A stretch of 11,653 bases of DNA from a bacterium (GTDB lineage: Bacteria > Auribacterota > UBA3054 > B51-G9). The position numbers were made by a program, and so were the translations under genes. This document shows, in pieces, positions 1 to 6,587 of the stretch. A model generated the notes under the pieces. That model did no database searches. It saw only the letters and a program-made list of their open reading frames with translations, and was not told where the DNA came from. Position 1 is the first letter of the stretch; the number at the start of each line of letters is the position of its first letter. The stretch is from the NCBI GenBank assembly GCA_029939815.1, contig JAOZSF010000029.1, positions 1 to 11,653 on the forward strand. The letters run 5' to 3'.

Positions 1-57
1 GGGCACGCCCGAAAACCTCCGGTCGCAGCAACGTCGGTCACATTTTTTGTCAAATTT
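1..57. other. GC-rich sequence downstream of hflX, unassigned
   Basis: Positions 1-40 are about two-thirds G+C (27 of 40 by count), in sharp contrast with the AT-rich rest of the window. The first ten bases can fold as a tiny GGGC/GCCC hairpin. On the minus strand this follows the hflX stop codon, so it could be part of a terminator, a dispersed repeat, or the edge of a neighbouring gene or element. No open frame, tRNA fold or classical terminator with a T-run can be recognised in what is visible. Confidence 0.3.
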
Positions 58-1338
58 CTAATCATTTTTTTTAACTCTGAATTTTCTGGTTTGGTCGGTT
101 AAGTTTTTTGGTACAAAAGCGTCAACCGATATGTAATCATCAAGATACTCAACAGAGAGAACTTTCCCATATTTATATAATTTACTTAAAAGTTCGGATT
201 TATGAGGAGGGAGGCGTAATTTTATTCTTTTATCATCCGGTTTCAGCAGAGCGCGTAATTTTTCAAATAAATCCGCAAAGCCATAATTATATTTTGCGGA
301 AATAAGTATAGTATCTTCATTTTCAGCTTGTAAATCTTTTTTTGCTTTGTGAGAAAGAACATCAATTTTGTTTAAAGCAAGTAAAACAGGTTTATCTTTA
401 GCGCCAATCTCTTCAAGCACGGAATTTACAGCGTCAATCTGTGATTTCAGATCCGGCGCGGAAGCATCTGCGATATGCAGTAAAAGGTCTGCTTCTTTAG
501 TTTCTTCCAGAGTTGCTTTAAACGACTCAACGAGTTTATGCGGCAGATTTCTTATAAAGCCGACGGTATCGACAAAAAGAAATTTTTCACCTGTGGGAAA
601 TTGATATGACCTTGTTGTCGGGTCAAGAGTGGCAAATAATTTATCTTCAATAAGAATATCCGCATTTGTAAGAGAGTGCAAAAAAGTTGATTTCCCGGCA
701 TTTGTGTATCCAACGATACCGATAACGGGCAGATGTATTTTTTTTCTTCGTTTTCGTTGTGTTGCCCGTTGTTTTCTTATGTTGGACAGCAGACCGTTTA
801 GCCTGCGAATTCGTGATTGAATTATTCTTTTATCGGATTCAAGCTGTTTTTCTCCGGGACCGCGGGTTCTTAATCCGCCGTATTGCCGGGAAAGATGAGT
901 CCACATATTTGTAAGTCGCGGCAGCAGATATTCGAGTTGAGCAAGTTCAACCTGCACTTTACCTTCGTTTGTGCGTGCCCGTTGAGCGAAGATTTCAAGA
1001 ATTAGAGTAGTTCGGTCGATAATTTTCACTTCGATAGCTTTTTCCAGGTTTTTGGTTTGAGCGGGAGAAAGGTCAATATCGAAAATGATAGCATGAATTT
1101 CTTTTTGTTTACAGATTTCAGCTATTTCAGTAACTTTACCCGAGCCGATATAGAAAGCGGGATTAATAGTTTTCTGATTAGAAATATAACCGTCAATCGG
1201 TTCCGCGCCGGCTGTTTTAGTAAGACTTTTTAATTCATCGTAACTTACATTTTTTCCCGCGACAACATTTTCTTTTGTATTAAATCCAACGAGAAAAACT
1301 TGTTCGCAGTCGTCAAAAGTAGGGAATTGAGCATCCAT
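58..1338 (-). CDS. hflX: HflX, ribosome-associated GTPase
   Basis: HflX is a cytoplasmic TRAFAC-class GTPase. In other bacteria it binds the 50S/70S ribosome and splits stalled ribosomes, for example after heat or antibiotic stress. The 426 residues match the usual length. The N-terminal HflX domain (about 10-200) contains a family signature near 142-168, with GPGE at 160-163 and a QLE close behind. The GTPase domain follows: P-loop GYTNAGKS at 210-217, switch I around 235-243 (FATLDPTTR), G3 DTVGF at 257-261, G4 NKID at 323-326 and G5 SAK at 347-349. All nucleotide-binding motifs are intact. It is the last gene of the leftward operon, with its ATG 3 nt beyond the AsmA-like stop and no clear Shine-Dalgarno sequence, so it probably depends on translational coupling. 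Nothing suggests degradation. Identity is very secure; the link to its envelope neighbours is by position only. Confidence 0.97.
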   Translation of the reverse strand: MDAQFPTFDDCEQVFLVGFNTKENVVAGKNVSYDELKSLTKTAGAEPIDGYISNQKTINPAFYIGSGKVTEIAEICKQKEIHAIIFDIDLSPAQTKNLEKAIEVKIIDRTTLILEIFAQRARTNEGKVQVELAQLEYLLPRLTNMWTHLSRQYGGLRTRGPGEKQLESDKRIIQSRIRRLNGLLSNIRKQRATQRKRRKKIHLPVIGIVGYTNAGKSTFLHSLTNADILIEDKLFATLDPTTRSYQFPTGEKFLFVDTVGFIRNLPHKLVESFKATLEETKEADLLLHIADASAPDLKSQIDAVNSVLEEIGAKDKPVLLALNKIDVLSHKAKKDLQAENEDTILISAKYNYGFADLFEKLRALLKPDDKRIKLRLPPHKSELLSKLYKYGKVLSVEYLDDYISVDAFVPKNLTDQTRKFRVKKND

Positions 1339-1341
1339 TAA

Positions 1342-4300
1342 TTATTTAGATCTATGTGGAAGGTTATGTGTTTTTTGAGAATCAATAGGATGTTTTTGAA
1401 GTTCATTCCACAGCCCCTGAAGGAGTTCAACGCCTTCTTTTTTAGCTTTATCTGATTCAGTTTTATCTTTACTAAACAATTTGCCGAAAGATTTTATCAC
1501 ATCCGGTCCCATCATTTTTATTAACATTGGAATGAATTCTTTGATATTTGTCTGAAGCTTCGGTTTATCCATTCTTCCGCCGACTTTTATAGGCATTGGA
1601 AGTTTATAGAATTTATCTAAAGTGCCGGAGAACGGCATATTGATTTTTGAATTATTCCGTGAAAAAATATTTGCGATTTCTCTGCCGCTAAGAGCGAGAT
1701 AAACATCTAAATCGAGTGTATTATCAAAAGCAACAGCACCATCAATGCCTATTTTTATTGTATCGCCTTCGATGCTTATATCTTTAATATAATTTGTACC
1801 GTTCTGTGAGATTATTTTCATTGAGCATTTTGAAAATGAATAATCAGAAAGATTATCAATTTTCAACATTTTAGAGAGAGAAACCAATAAAGGCACATCT
1901 TCCAAATGGCCGTCATTCATAAAAATTTTAGAATTAATTTTAAAATGTTTAATAATATTTGTAGAAGAAAATCCTTTTCCGGACATAGAAATATCACTAT
2001 CAAGATTCCCTAAAATTCTATTGCTTATCTTTGGCGCCCATGTTTCCAAAGCGGGATTTAAAGGTATATTTTCTGTTTTCAAAGTTGAAGAGTAAACATA
2101 ACCTGTTACATTAACATCCGCTTGCACTTTCAAGTCGAAATTCCCGCCATTGACAGTCATATTATGTGTTTGGAAATTAAATTTATTATTTTTCATAATA
2201 AAATCGAAACTGAGAGGAGCTGCGGTCATTTTTCTTATAACAAATTCATCGATGTGTGTTTTTAAAATTACATTAACAAACTGTAATTTAGGTGGGGCCG
2301 GTTCTTTAGAGTCATTATCCTCCTTTTTCTTTACGTTTTTTTTCTCAATATTTTTTTCCTTTTTGGCTTTTCTTTTCTTTTCTTTTTCTAATGGTAAAAA
2401 CGTGTTAAATAATGATGTGGCATCAAATCGCCTTGACTGAATAGTTAAATCAGATGGCTCGTCACTTTTCTTAAAATTAAACTCACCTGTTAATTTCAGA
2501 GTATTATCATCCCATTTTCCAGGATAAGCCGTCAAGATGCATTTATTAAATATTACTTTATCGGAATTAATGTCAGCATTAATATTTAAAGAGAATTTTT
2601 CTAAGTCGCTTTTTAATACCCGTTTTGAATTATCGGCGTTCAAATAAATAGAAAGTTTTCTGTTTTTTATGTTTTCCGTTTGCTCAGATAAAACTTTTAA
2701 ACTGAAAACTAAACTATTAAGTTTCTTGTTTTTATTTTTTGTGTCAAGCAGAGGTGAAACCAATTCTCCGGAAATTCCTGTTGCGGCGATTGCTATTTTT
2801 TCTTTACCGGACTGAATATTATAAAATCCTCCCGCGGCTATTTCTCCTGCTTTCTTTTTATTTATAGAGAAGGAGTTATTAAATTGTGAAATAGAAATAG
2901 AGTTAAGGTTTTTAATATTGCCGTCAATTTTTAATTTAACACCAAGATTTTCCCATTTTGCTTTGTTGAGCGAAAAATTAATTTTCTCTGCGTTTATAGA
3001 GCTATTGACATCAATTTTCTCTCCAAAACCTAATACATTACAAATAATTTCCCCACTTACTTCTCCGGAGTCAAAATTAATGTTATTTTTATTTATCAAA
3101 TTATCAAGATATTTAAGATTAAATTTTTGCGCGGTTAAGCTTATTTTAGCATTATCGTTTGTATTTGCCGCTTTTTTATTTTTCCTGTCAATGCTTAACC
3201 AAAACGGATTTGTAATTTTGAGCTGAGCCAACTGTCTTTTTTTATCTTCAATTAAAAAATTAAATTTATTAAGTTTAATTTTTTGCGTTTTATTATCAAC
3301 TTCAATATTAAATATACCGGCAAAATTAATTGGCGGGAGTTTTGGATGTTTTGAAATGGCAATTTTGTTTAATTTAAAATTCCCGTCCAGCTTGTGCTTT
3401 TCAGCTATTCCGTCAACATTAAAATTAAAAACTCCGCTAATATGACTTTGACTTATATCGAAAGATTTATAAGAGTCCATAATTGCCTGATAAACACTAT
3501 TTGACCATATTTCTGCACGAACCTGACAATCAATATATTTTTTTATAATATTCACTTTTCCGGTAATCGACATCGTTGCGATTTTATCCCCGTTCCAATA
3601 ATTTTTCAACAGACATTTAGAAATATTTAAAAAATCACCGTCTTTTACCGTGTCAATATTTAATTCAGCTGCCAGAGGTGATAAATTCAAGTTTTCCGCC
3701 CGGCCGGTAACATTTGAAATGAGTAAAGTTGAAGAGAACAAATCAGGAACAAGTGATTTGTTAACAGTATAATTCATTTCCCATGCAAACGGGATATAAT
3801 TTACAAAAACATTTTTGGCATCATTATAAAAAAGTGAGCCGCTTACAAGAGCAGACCCTGAATTTTTTGGTCCGATATTAATTCCTGCAAAGTTAAAATC
3901 AGCGATACCGAATGATTTATTATCATTATCTACATGACTAAAAGAAAAATTTCTAACTACTATTTTTTTAATAAATACGGGAAAATCCGGGATAGAATTA
4001 ATTTTTGCGACATTATTATTTTGAGAACACTTTTTTTTCTCAGGAAAATGTTTTTTTTCTGCTTTGTTAATGTGCTTTTTATGAGTAGCTGTAATAAGTT
4101 TTACATCATTTACCTCTACAAGAGAAAAAAACGGGACATCAGAAAAAAGCGAAAGGGGCTTATAACTTAAATCAAGCGAGTTAGCGGATAAATAAAAATT
4201 AGTAATGCCGGTTTCACTTGATACATCGGCAACAATCAATCCTTTTGCGTGAATAGATTTCCAGGGTTTAAACGACCATTTTTCAACTTTAACTTTAACA

Positions 4301-4425
4301 GGAACAAAAGAATTTATTAATGATATAGTAATATGCTTAAAAACTATATTTGAGCATAATAAACTGAAAATAACCACTAACCCAACCACAAGAATTATAA
4401 ACAAATACTTTAAAAATCTCTTCAT
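1342..4425 (-). CDS. AsmA-like inner-membrane-anchored periplasmic protein
   Basis: This 1027-residue protein has one N-terminal membrane segment (about 6-27, after basic residues) followed by a long periplasmic part with alternating hydrophobic/polar beta-strand patterning. The C-terminal part (about 800-965) resembles the AsmA-like C-terminal region: strands around DGHLEDVPLLVSLSK (838-852), then a closing segment of the type LPMPIKVGGRMDKPKL (942-957). Members of the AsmA/TamB/YhdP superfamily form elongated beta-groove proteins implicated in phospholipid transport to the outer membrane and in its integrity. The subfamily is not assigned here. Two lysine-rich low-complexity linkers (116-133 and 680-703) separate regions of beta structure; the second is nearly all Lys/Glu/Asn/Arg. 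A basic, lysine-rich tail follows residue 980. Its start codon overlaps the dsbD stop by one base (TAATG), and hflX follows after 3 nt. No clear Shine-Dalgarno sequence is present. Confidence 0.8.
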   Translation of the reverse strand: MKRFLKYLFIILVVGLVVIFSLLCSNIVFKHITISLINSFVPVKVKVEKWSFKPWKSIHAKGLIVADVSSETGITNFYLSANSLDLSYKPLSLFSDVPFFSLVEVNDVKLITATHKKHINKAEKKHFPEKKKCSQNNNVAKINSIPDFPVFIKKIVVRNFSFSHVDNDNKSFGIADFNFAGINIGPKNSGSALVSGSLFYNDAKNVFVNYIPFAWEMNYTVNKSLVPDLFSSTLLISNVTGRAENLNLSPLAAELNIDTVKDGDFLNISKCLLKNYWNGDKIATMSITGKVNIIKKYIDCQVRAEIWSNSVYQAIMDSYKSFDISQSHISGVFNFNVDGIAEKHKLDGNFKLNKIAISKHPKLPPINFAGIFNIEVDNKTQKIKLNKFNFLIEDKKRQLAQLKITNPFWLSIDRKNKKAANTNDNAKISLTAQKFNLKYLDNLINKNNINFDSGEVSGEIICNVLGFGEKIDVNSSINAEKINFSLNKAKWENLGVKLKIDGNIKNLNSISISQFNNSFSINKKKAGEIAAGGFYNIQSGKEKIAIAATGISGELVSPLLDTKNKNKKLNSLVFSLKVLSEQTENIKNRKLSIYLNADNSKRVLKSDLEKFSLNINADINSDKVIFNKCILTAYPGKWDDNTLKLTGEFNFKKSDEPSDLTIQSRRFDATSLFNTFLPLEKEKKRKAKKEKNIEKKNVKKKEDNDSKEPAPPKLQFVNVILKTHIDEFVIRKMTAAPLSFDFIMKNNKFNFQTHNMTVNGGNFDLKVQADVNVTGYVYSSTLKTENIPLNPALETWAPKISNRILGNLDSDISMSGKGFSSTNIIKHFKINSKIFMNDGHLEDVPLLVSLSKMLKIDNLSDYSFSKCSMKIISQNGTNYIKDISIEGDTIKIGIDGAVAFDNTLDLDVYLALSGREIANIFSRNNSKINMPFSGTLDKFYKLPMPIKVGGRMDKPKLQTNIKEFIPMLIKMMGPDVIKSFGKLFSKDKTESDKAKKEGVELLQGLWNELQKHPIDSQKTHNLPHRSK
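2317..2388 (-). repeat. Polypurine tract encoding Lys/Glu linker
   Basis: The plus strand is almost purely pyrimidine here, with several T-runs. It encodes residues 680-703 of the AsmA-like protein, which are mainly Lys, Glu, Asn and Arg. It reads as an extended charged linker between beta-rich segments. A-runs on the coding strand make it a likely site for slippage or length variation between strains. Confidence 0.7.
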
Positions 4426-6008
4426 TATCTTTGTACGGGTTGTAAAATTATATAAGTTGGAAGCCCAAGAATACCATAATGATCAAGAATTTTTTTAATA
4501 TTTTCCGCATCGGGACGCTCAGCTTGAAATTTAACAATGATATAATGTTCTAATTTTTTAATAACATCTTTATTTTTGAAAGTAGTTTTTTCCATTGTTG
4601 TACAGTTTTTACACCAGCTTGCCCAGAAGTCAATAAAAACAGGTTCGTTATCTTTTTGCGCTTTTTCTAACGCGGCAACAAGAGCAGCTTCTGAATTTGC
4701 TTCAGAATAACCCGCGTGTGTCGGCGGGAAAAGCAGAGAGAATCCGAGATAGCCGTAATATAACGCAAAAAGGATAATAAAAACTCCAAAAACATATTTT
4801 ACGCGTGTCATCCAGAGACCCGGCTTTGGTAAAAAAGAAAGTCCTCCACCGGCAAACGGCCATGGAAGTCCCATTCCCAAACCAAGCAGAAAAGGAAGAA
4901 ATAAGGCAATAAAAATCCCGTCTGAATACATTGTCGTAGAAAGTAGAAGAACATAAATTACAACCGGAGCAACACACGCTCCTGCAAGCAGCGCGGCAAT
5001 ACAGCCCATAAAGAACGCGGTAAAAAAGGTTCCTTTTTTTACATGACCGTCAACGGCGGAATGCTGATATTTTGTAAAATCTATCATAATGACATCAAAC
5101 ATTGCAAGTCCGAGAACAACAAAAACAAGAGCAATAGAAATATTAAACCACGGTGAAGAGTTAAGTGTTCCAAATTGTGAGCCGGTAAGTATAACAACTA
5201 ACCCAAGAATACCATAAGTCAAGGCTATTCCCAAGCCGTAAATTCCGCCGAGGATAAATCCTTTTACCTTTGAACCGCTTTGAGTTCCTGCGCCGATAAT
5301 GGCAAGATTAATAGGAATCATAGGAAGAACACACGGAGTCAGGTTTAATAAAAAACCGCCGATAATAATCAAAACCAAGGAAAGGAAAATGCCGCGATGC
5401 ATAAATTTATCGACAATATTTTCTGAATGGAGATTTTCACCCGATTCAGAATCATCAATAAATTTTATAAAATCCTTACTGTTTAAATAGCCGGATTCTT
5501 TCCCGACAACTTTAAATTGTTTAGAAAGTTCCAACCAATTATTACCGGTTTCCGTTTGCAAAGAGTTTGTTTTAGTGTTCGGTAAATTAATTTCACCTGA
5601 TTTTGTTAACGAAAGGTTGAATTCTTTGGATTCCGGCATAAAGCACATTGTTTCGCTGCAACCTTGAAAATTCACGGAGATTTTAATCGGGAAATTTGTA
5701 AAATTTTGTAAAATATATTTCGCAGTGAAACTATTTGTGTACATTTCTCTGTTCTCTTTTCCGATAGGATCAAATATATTTACCGCAGGGGGAACATTTT
5801 CAGGTATAAGCTTTACTCCTTCAGGAACATCAATACTCATCATATCCGAGTAAAGATGATATTTATTTGCAACTGAATAATCAACTTTTAACAAAACTTT
5901 ATTTTCAGATAATTTTGATATTGAAGCCGAAGCATTAAAGGGCATTTCTTCAGCCGAAAGCAAAGAAGGAAGAATCGCAAAAAAAGCTATAAATAATATT
6001 TTTTTCAT
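4425..6008 (-). CDS. dsbD: Thiol:disulfide interchange protein DsbD
   Basis: DsbD carries electrons from cytoplasmic thioredoxin across the inner membrane to periplasmic thiol proteins. All three family domains are visible in 527 residues. After a signal peptide (about 1-19), the periplasmic alpha domain holds its redox pair at Cys117/Cys122 (QGCSETMCF). The membrane domain (about 205-427) has the two conserved Pro/Ala-Cys sites, TPCVLP with Cys226 and GACVAP with Cys345. The gamma thioredoxin domain has WCKNC with Cys466/Cys469 and the cis-proline at 517 (GLPT). The protein ends only ten residues after that proline, so the usual last strands and helix of the thioredoxin fold appear to be missing. 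The alpha-domain pair is spaced C-x4-C, one residue shorter than C-x5-C in E. coli DsbD. The start overlaps the upstream lipoprotein stop (ATGA) and the stop overlaps the next ATG (TAATG), so this is one operon. Confidence 0.93.
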   Translation of the reverse strand: MKKILFIAFFAILPSLLSAEEMPFNASASISKLSENKVLLKVDYSVANKYHLYSDMMSIDVPEGVKLIPENVPPAVNIFDPIGKENREMYTNSFTAKYILQNFTNFPIKISVNFQGCSETMCFMPESKEFNLSLTKSGEINLPNTKTNSLQTETGNNWLELSKQFKVVGKESGYLNSKDFIKFIDDSESGENLHSENIVDKFMHRGIFLSLVLIIIGGFLLNLTPCVLPMIPINLAIIGAGTQSGSKVKGFILGGIYGLGIALTYGILGLVVILTGSQFGTLNSSPWFNISIALVFVVLGLAMFDVIMIDFTKYQHSAVDGHVKKGTFFTAFFMGCIAALLAGACVAPVVIYVLLLSTTMYSDGIFIALFLPFLLGLGMGLPWPFAGGGLSFLPKPGLWMTRVKYVFGVFIILFALYYGYLGFSLLFPPTHAGYSEANSEAALVAALEKAQKDNEPVFIDFWASWCKNCTTMEKTTFKNKDVIKKLEHYIIVKFQAERPDAENIKKILDHYGILGLPTYIILQPVQR

Positions 6009-6457
6009 TTTTTTATGAAAGATTTGAAATTTTCAATGTTTGTTTTGCCAACAAGCCGGTTGAACTCTTCACCATGGTTAAACAAGACGAGAGTCGGCAC
6101 GGAGAAAATGTTATATTTTGTTCCAATTACTTTGGCTGATTTATCAGATAAATTAATTTGAACAAATAAAATGTCACTTGATGAATTTTTAGCGACTTCA
6201 GCAAAAAAATTCTTAACGTAAACACACGGAACACTTTCGTCAGAATAAAAGAGGACGGCACTTTTTTTGCCATGTTCAATTACAAGCGAAGAGAATAACT
6301 TTAAGGAGTTTATTTCGGCGATATTAGATTTATTTACTAATTTAGATAATTGAGCAGAAATAACTTTATTTTTTTCCTTTTTTTCTTTTGCCAATTCAGT
6401 TTTATCGCAGCCGAACATAAAAACCGCGGCAAGTATGCAAATATAATACTTTTTCAT
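6005..6457 (-). CDS. Thioredoxin-fold lipoprotein with Ser-x-x-Cys motif
   Basis: This is a 150-residue exported protein. A short hydrophobic segment (4-16) ends in FGC, so Cys17 is a plausible lipidation site, although Met at -3 makes the lipobox imperfect. A lysine-rich spacer (19-31) would hold the domain off the membrane. Residues about 50-150 look like thioredoxin: strand AVLFYSD, active-site region ESVPC (74-78), strand ILFVQINLS (96-104), cis-proline SVPTLVLF with Pro121, then the closing strands and helix. Aligned to W-C-G-P-C, the Trp is Glu74 and the nucleophilic Cys is Ser75; only the resolving Cys78 remains. It therefore cannot do ordinary thioredoxin dithiol chemistry. It may act as a monothiol partner, a binding or chaperone domain, or a form that traps mixed disulfides. 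It is first in the operon and overlaps dsbD by 4 nt, which suggests a role with DsbD. No Shine-Dalgarno sequence is seen. Confidence 0.8.
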   Translation of the reverse strand: MKKYYICILAAVFMFGCDKTELAKEKKEKNKVISAQLSKLVNKSNIAEINSLKLFSSLVIEHGKKSAVLFYSDESVPCVYVKNFFAEVAKNSSSDILFVQINLSDKSAKVIGTKYNIFSVPTLVLFNHGEEFNRLVGKTNIENFKSFIKK

Positions 6458-6475
6458 TTTATTTTTAGTAATAAT

Positions 6476-6496
6476 TATAGTAATTTAATTACTATA
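6476..6496. promoter_or_regulatory. 21-bp perfect palindrome, candidate operator
   Basis: Two perfectly complementary 10-bp arms (TATAGTAATT and AATTACTATA) surround one central base. The palindrome starts 2 bp past the predicted -10 box of the leftward promoter and covers the predicted transcription start near 6491. That is a typical place for a repressor operator. In RNA it would form an AU-only hairpin at the extreme 5' end of the leftward mRNA. The arms are pure A/T apart from one G-C pair each, so part of the symmetry could be chance in AT-rich DNA. Confidence 0.45.
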
Positions 6497-6497
6497 T

Positions 6498-6526
6498 AGT
6501 CTATCAAACTAAAAGGTTGTAGTCAA
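6498..6526 (-). promoter_or_regulatory. Sigma70-type promoter of the leftward operon
   Basis: Read on the minus strand, TTGACT (6526-6521) is followed after exactly 17 bp by TAGACT (6503-6498), which matches 4 of 6 positions of TATAAT. The predicted start near 6491 would give a leader of about 34 nt before the lipoprotein ATG. It would drive all four leftward genes. The same -35 hexamer and spacing occur in the two other promoters of this window, which supports the call. Confidence 0.6.
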
Positions 6527-6539
6527 CTCAAAAAGAAAA

Positions 6540-6568
6540 TTGACTTAATAACATAAATATGATATAAT
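6540..6568 (+). promoter_or_regulatory. Sigma70-type promoter of the large secreted protein gene
   Basis: TTGACT (6540-6545), 17 bp, then a perfect TATAAT (6563-6568): a near-consensus housekeeping promoter. Transcription would start around 6574-6576, only about a dozen bases before the ATG. Its -35 box is the inverted copy of the leftward promoter's -35 box, with 13 bp between them, so the two polymerases would bind back to back. Confidence 0.8.
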
Positions 6569-6574
6569 AGATAC

Positions 6575-6580
6575 AGAGGT
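6575..6580 (+). promoter_or_regulatory. Ribosome binding site of the large gene
   Basis: AGAGGT contains GAGG eight bases before the ATG at 6588, which fixes that start. The predicted transcription start falls at or next to this site, so the Shine-Dalgarno sequence would be at the very 5' end of the mRNA. No comparable site precedes the four leftward genes. Confidence 0.75.
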
Positions 6581-6587
6581 AGTTATT

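Noticed and set aside
1..57. Integron attC site or CRISPR repeat at the left edge
   Set aside because: No paired GTTRRRY/RYYYAAC core sites and no repeated unit are visible in the short stretch available.
4425..4440. Possible frameshift truncating DsbD, with the missing end in another frame
   Set aside because: The third frame past 4435 runs only about 30 codons and shows no thioredoxin-like ending, and the remaining frame encodes the AsmA-like signal anchor. The stop looks natural.
4702..4977. 91-codon minus-strand frame with several Cys residues inside dsbD
   Set aside because: It lies out of frame within the conserved membrane domain of DsbD, has no ribosome binding site and resembles no family. 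It is a shadow frame.
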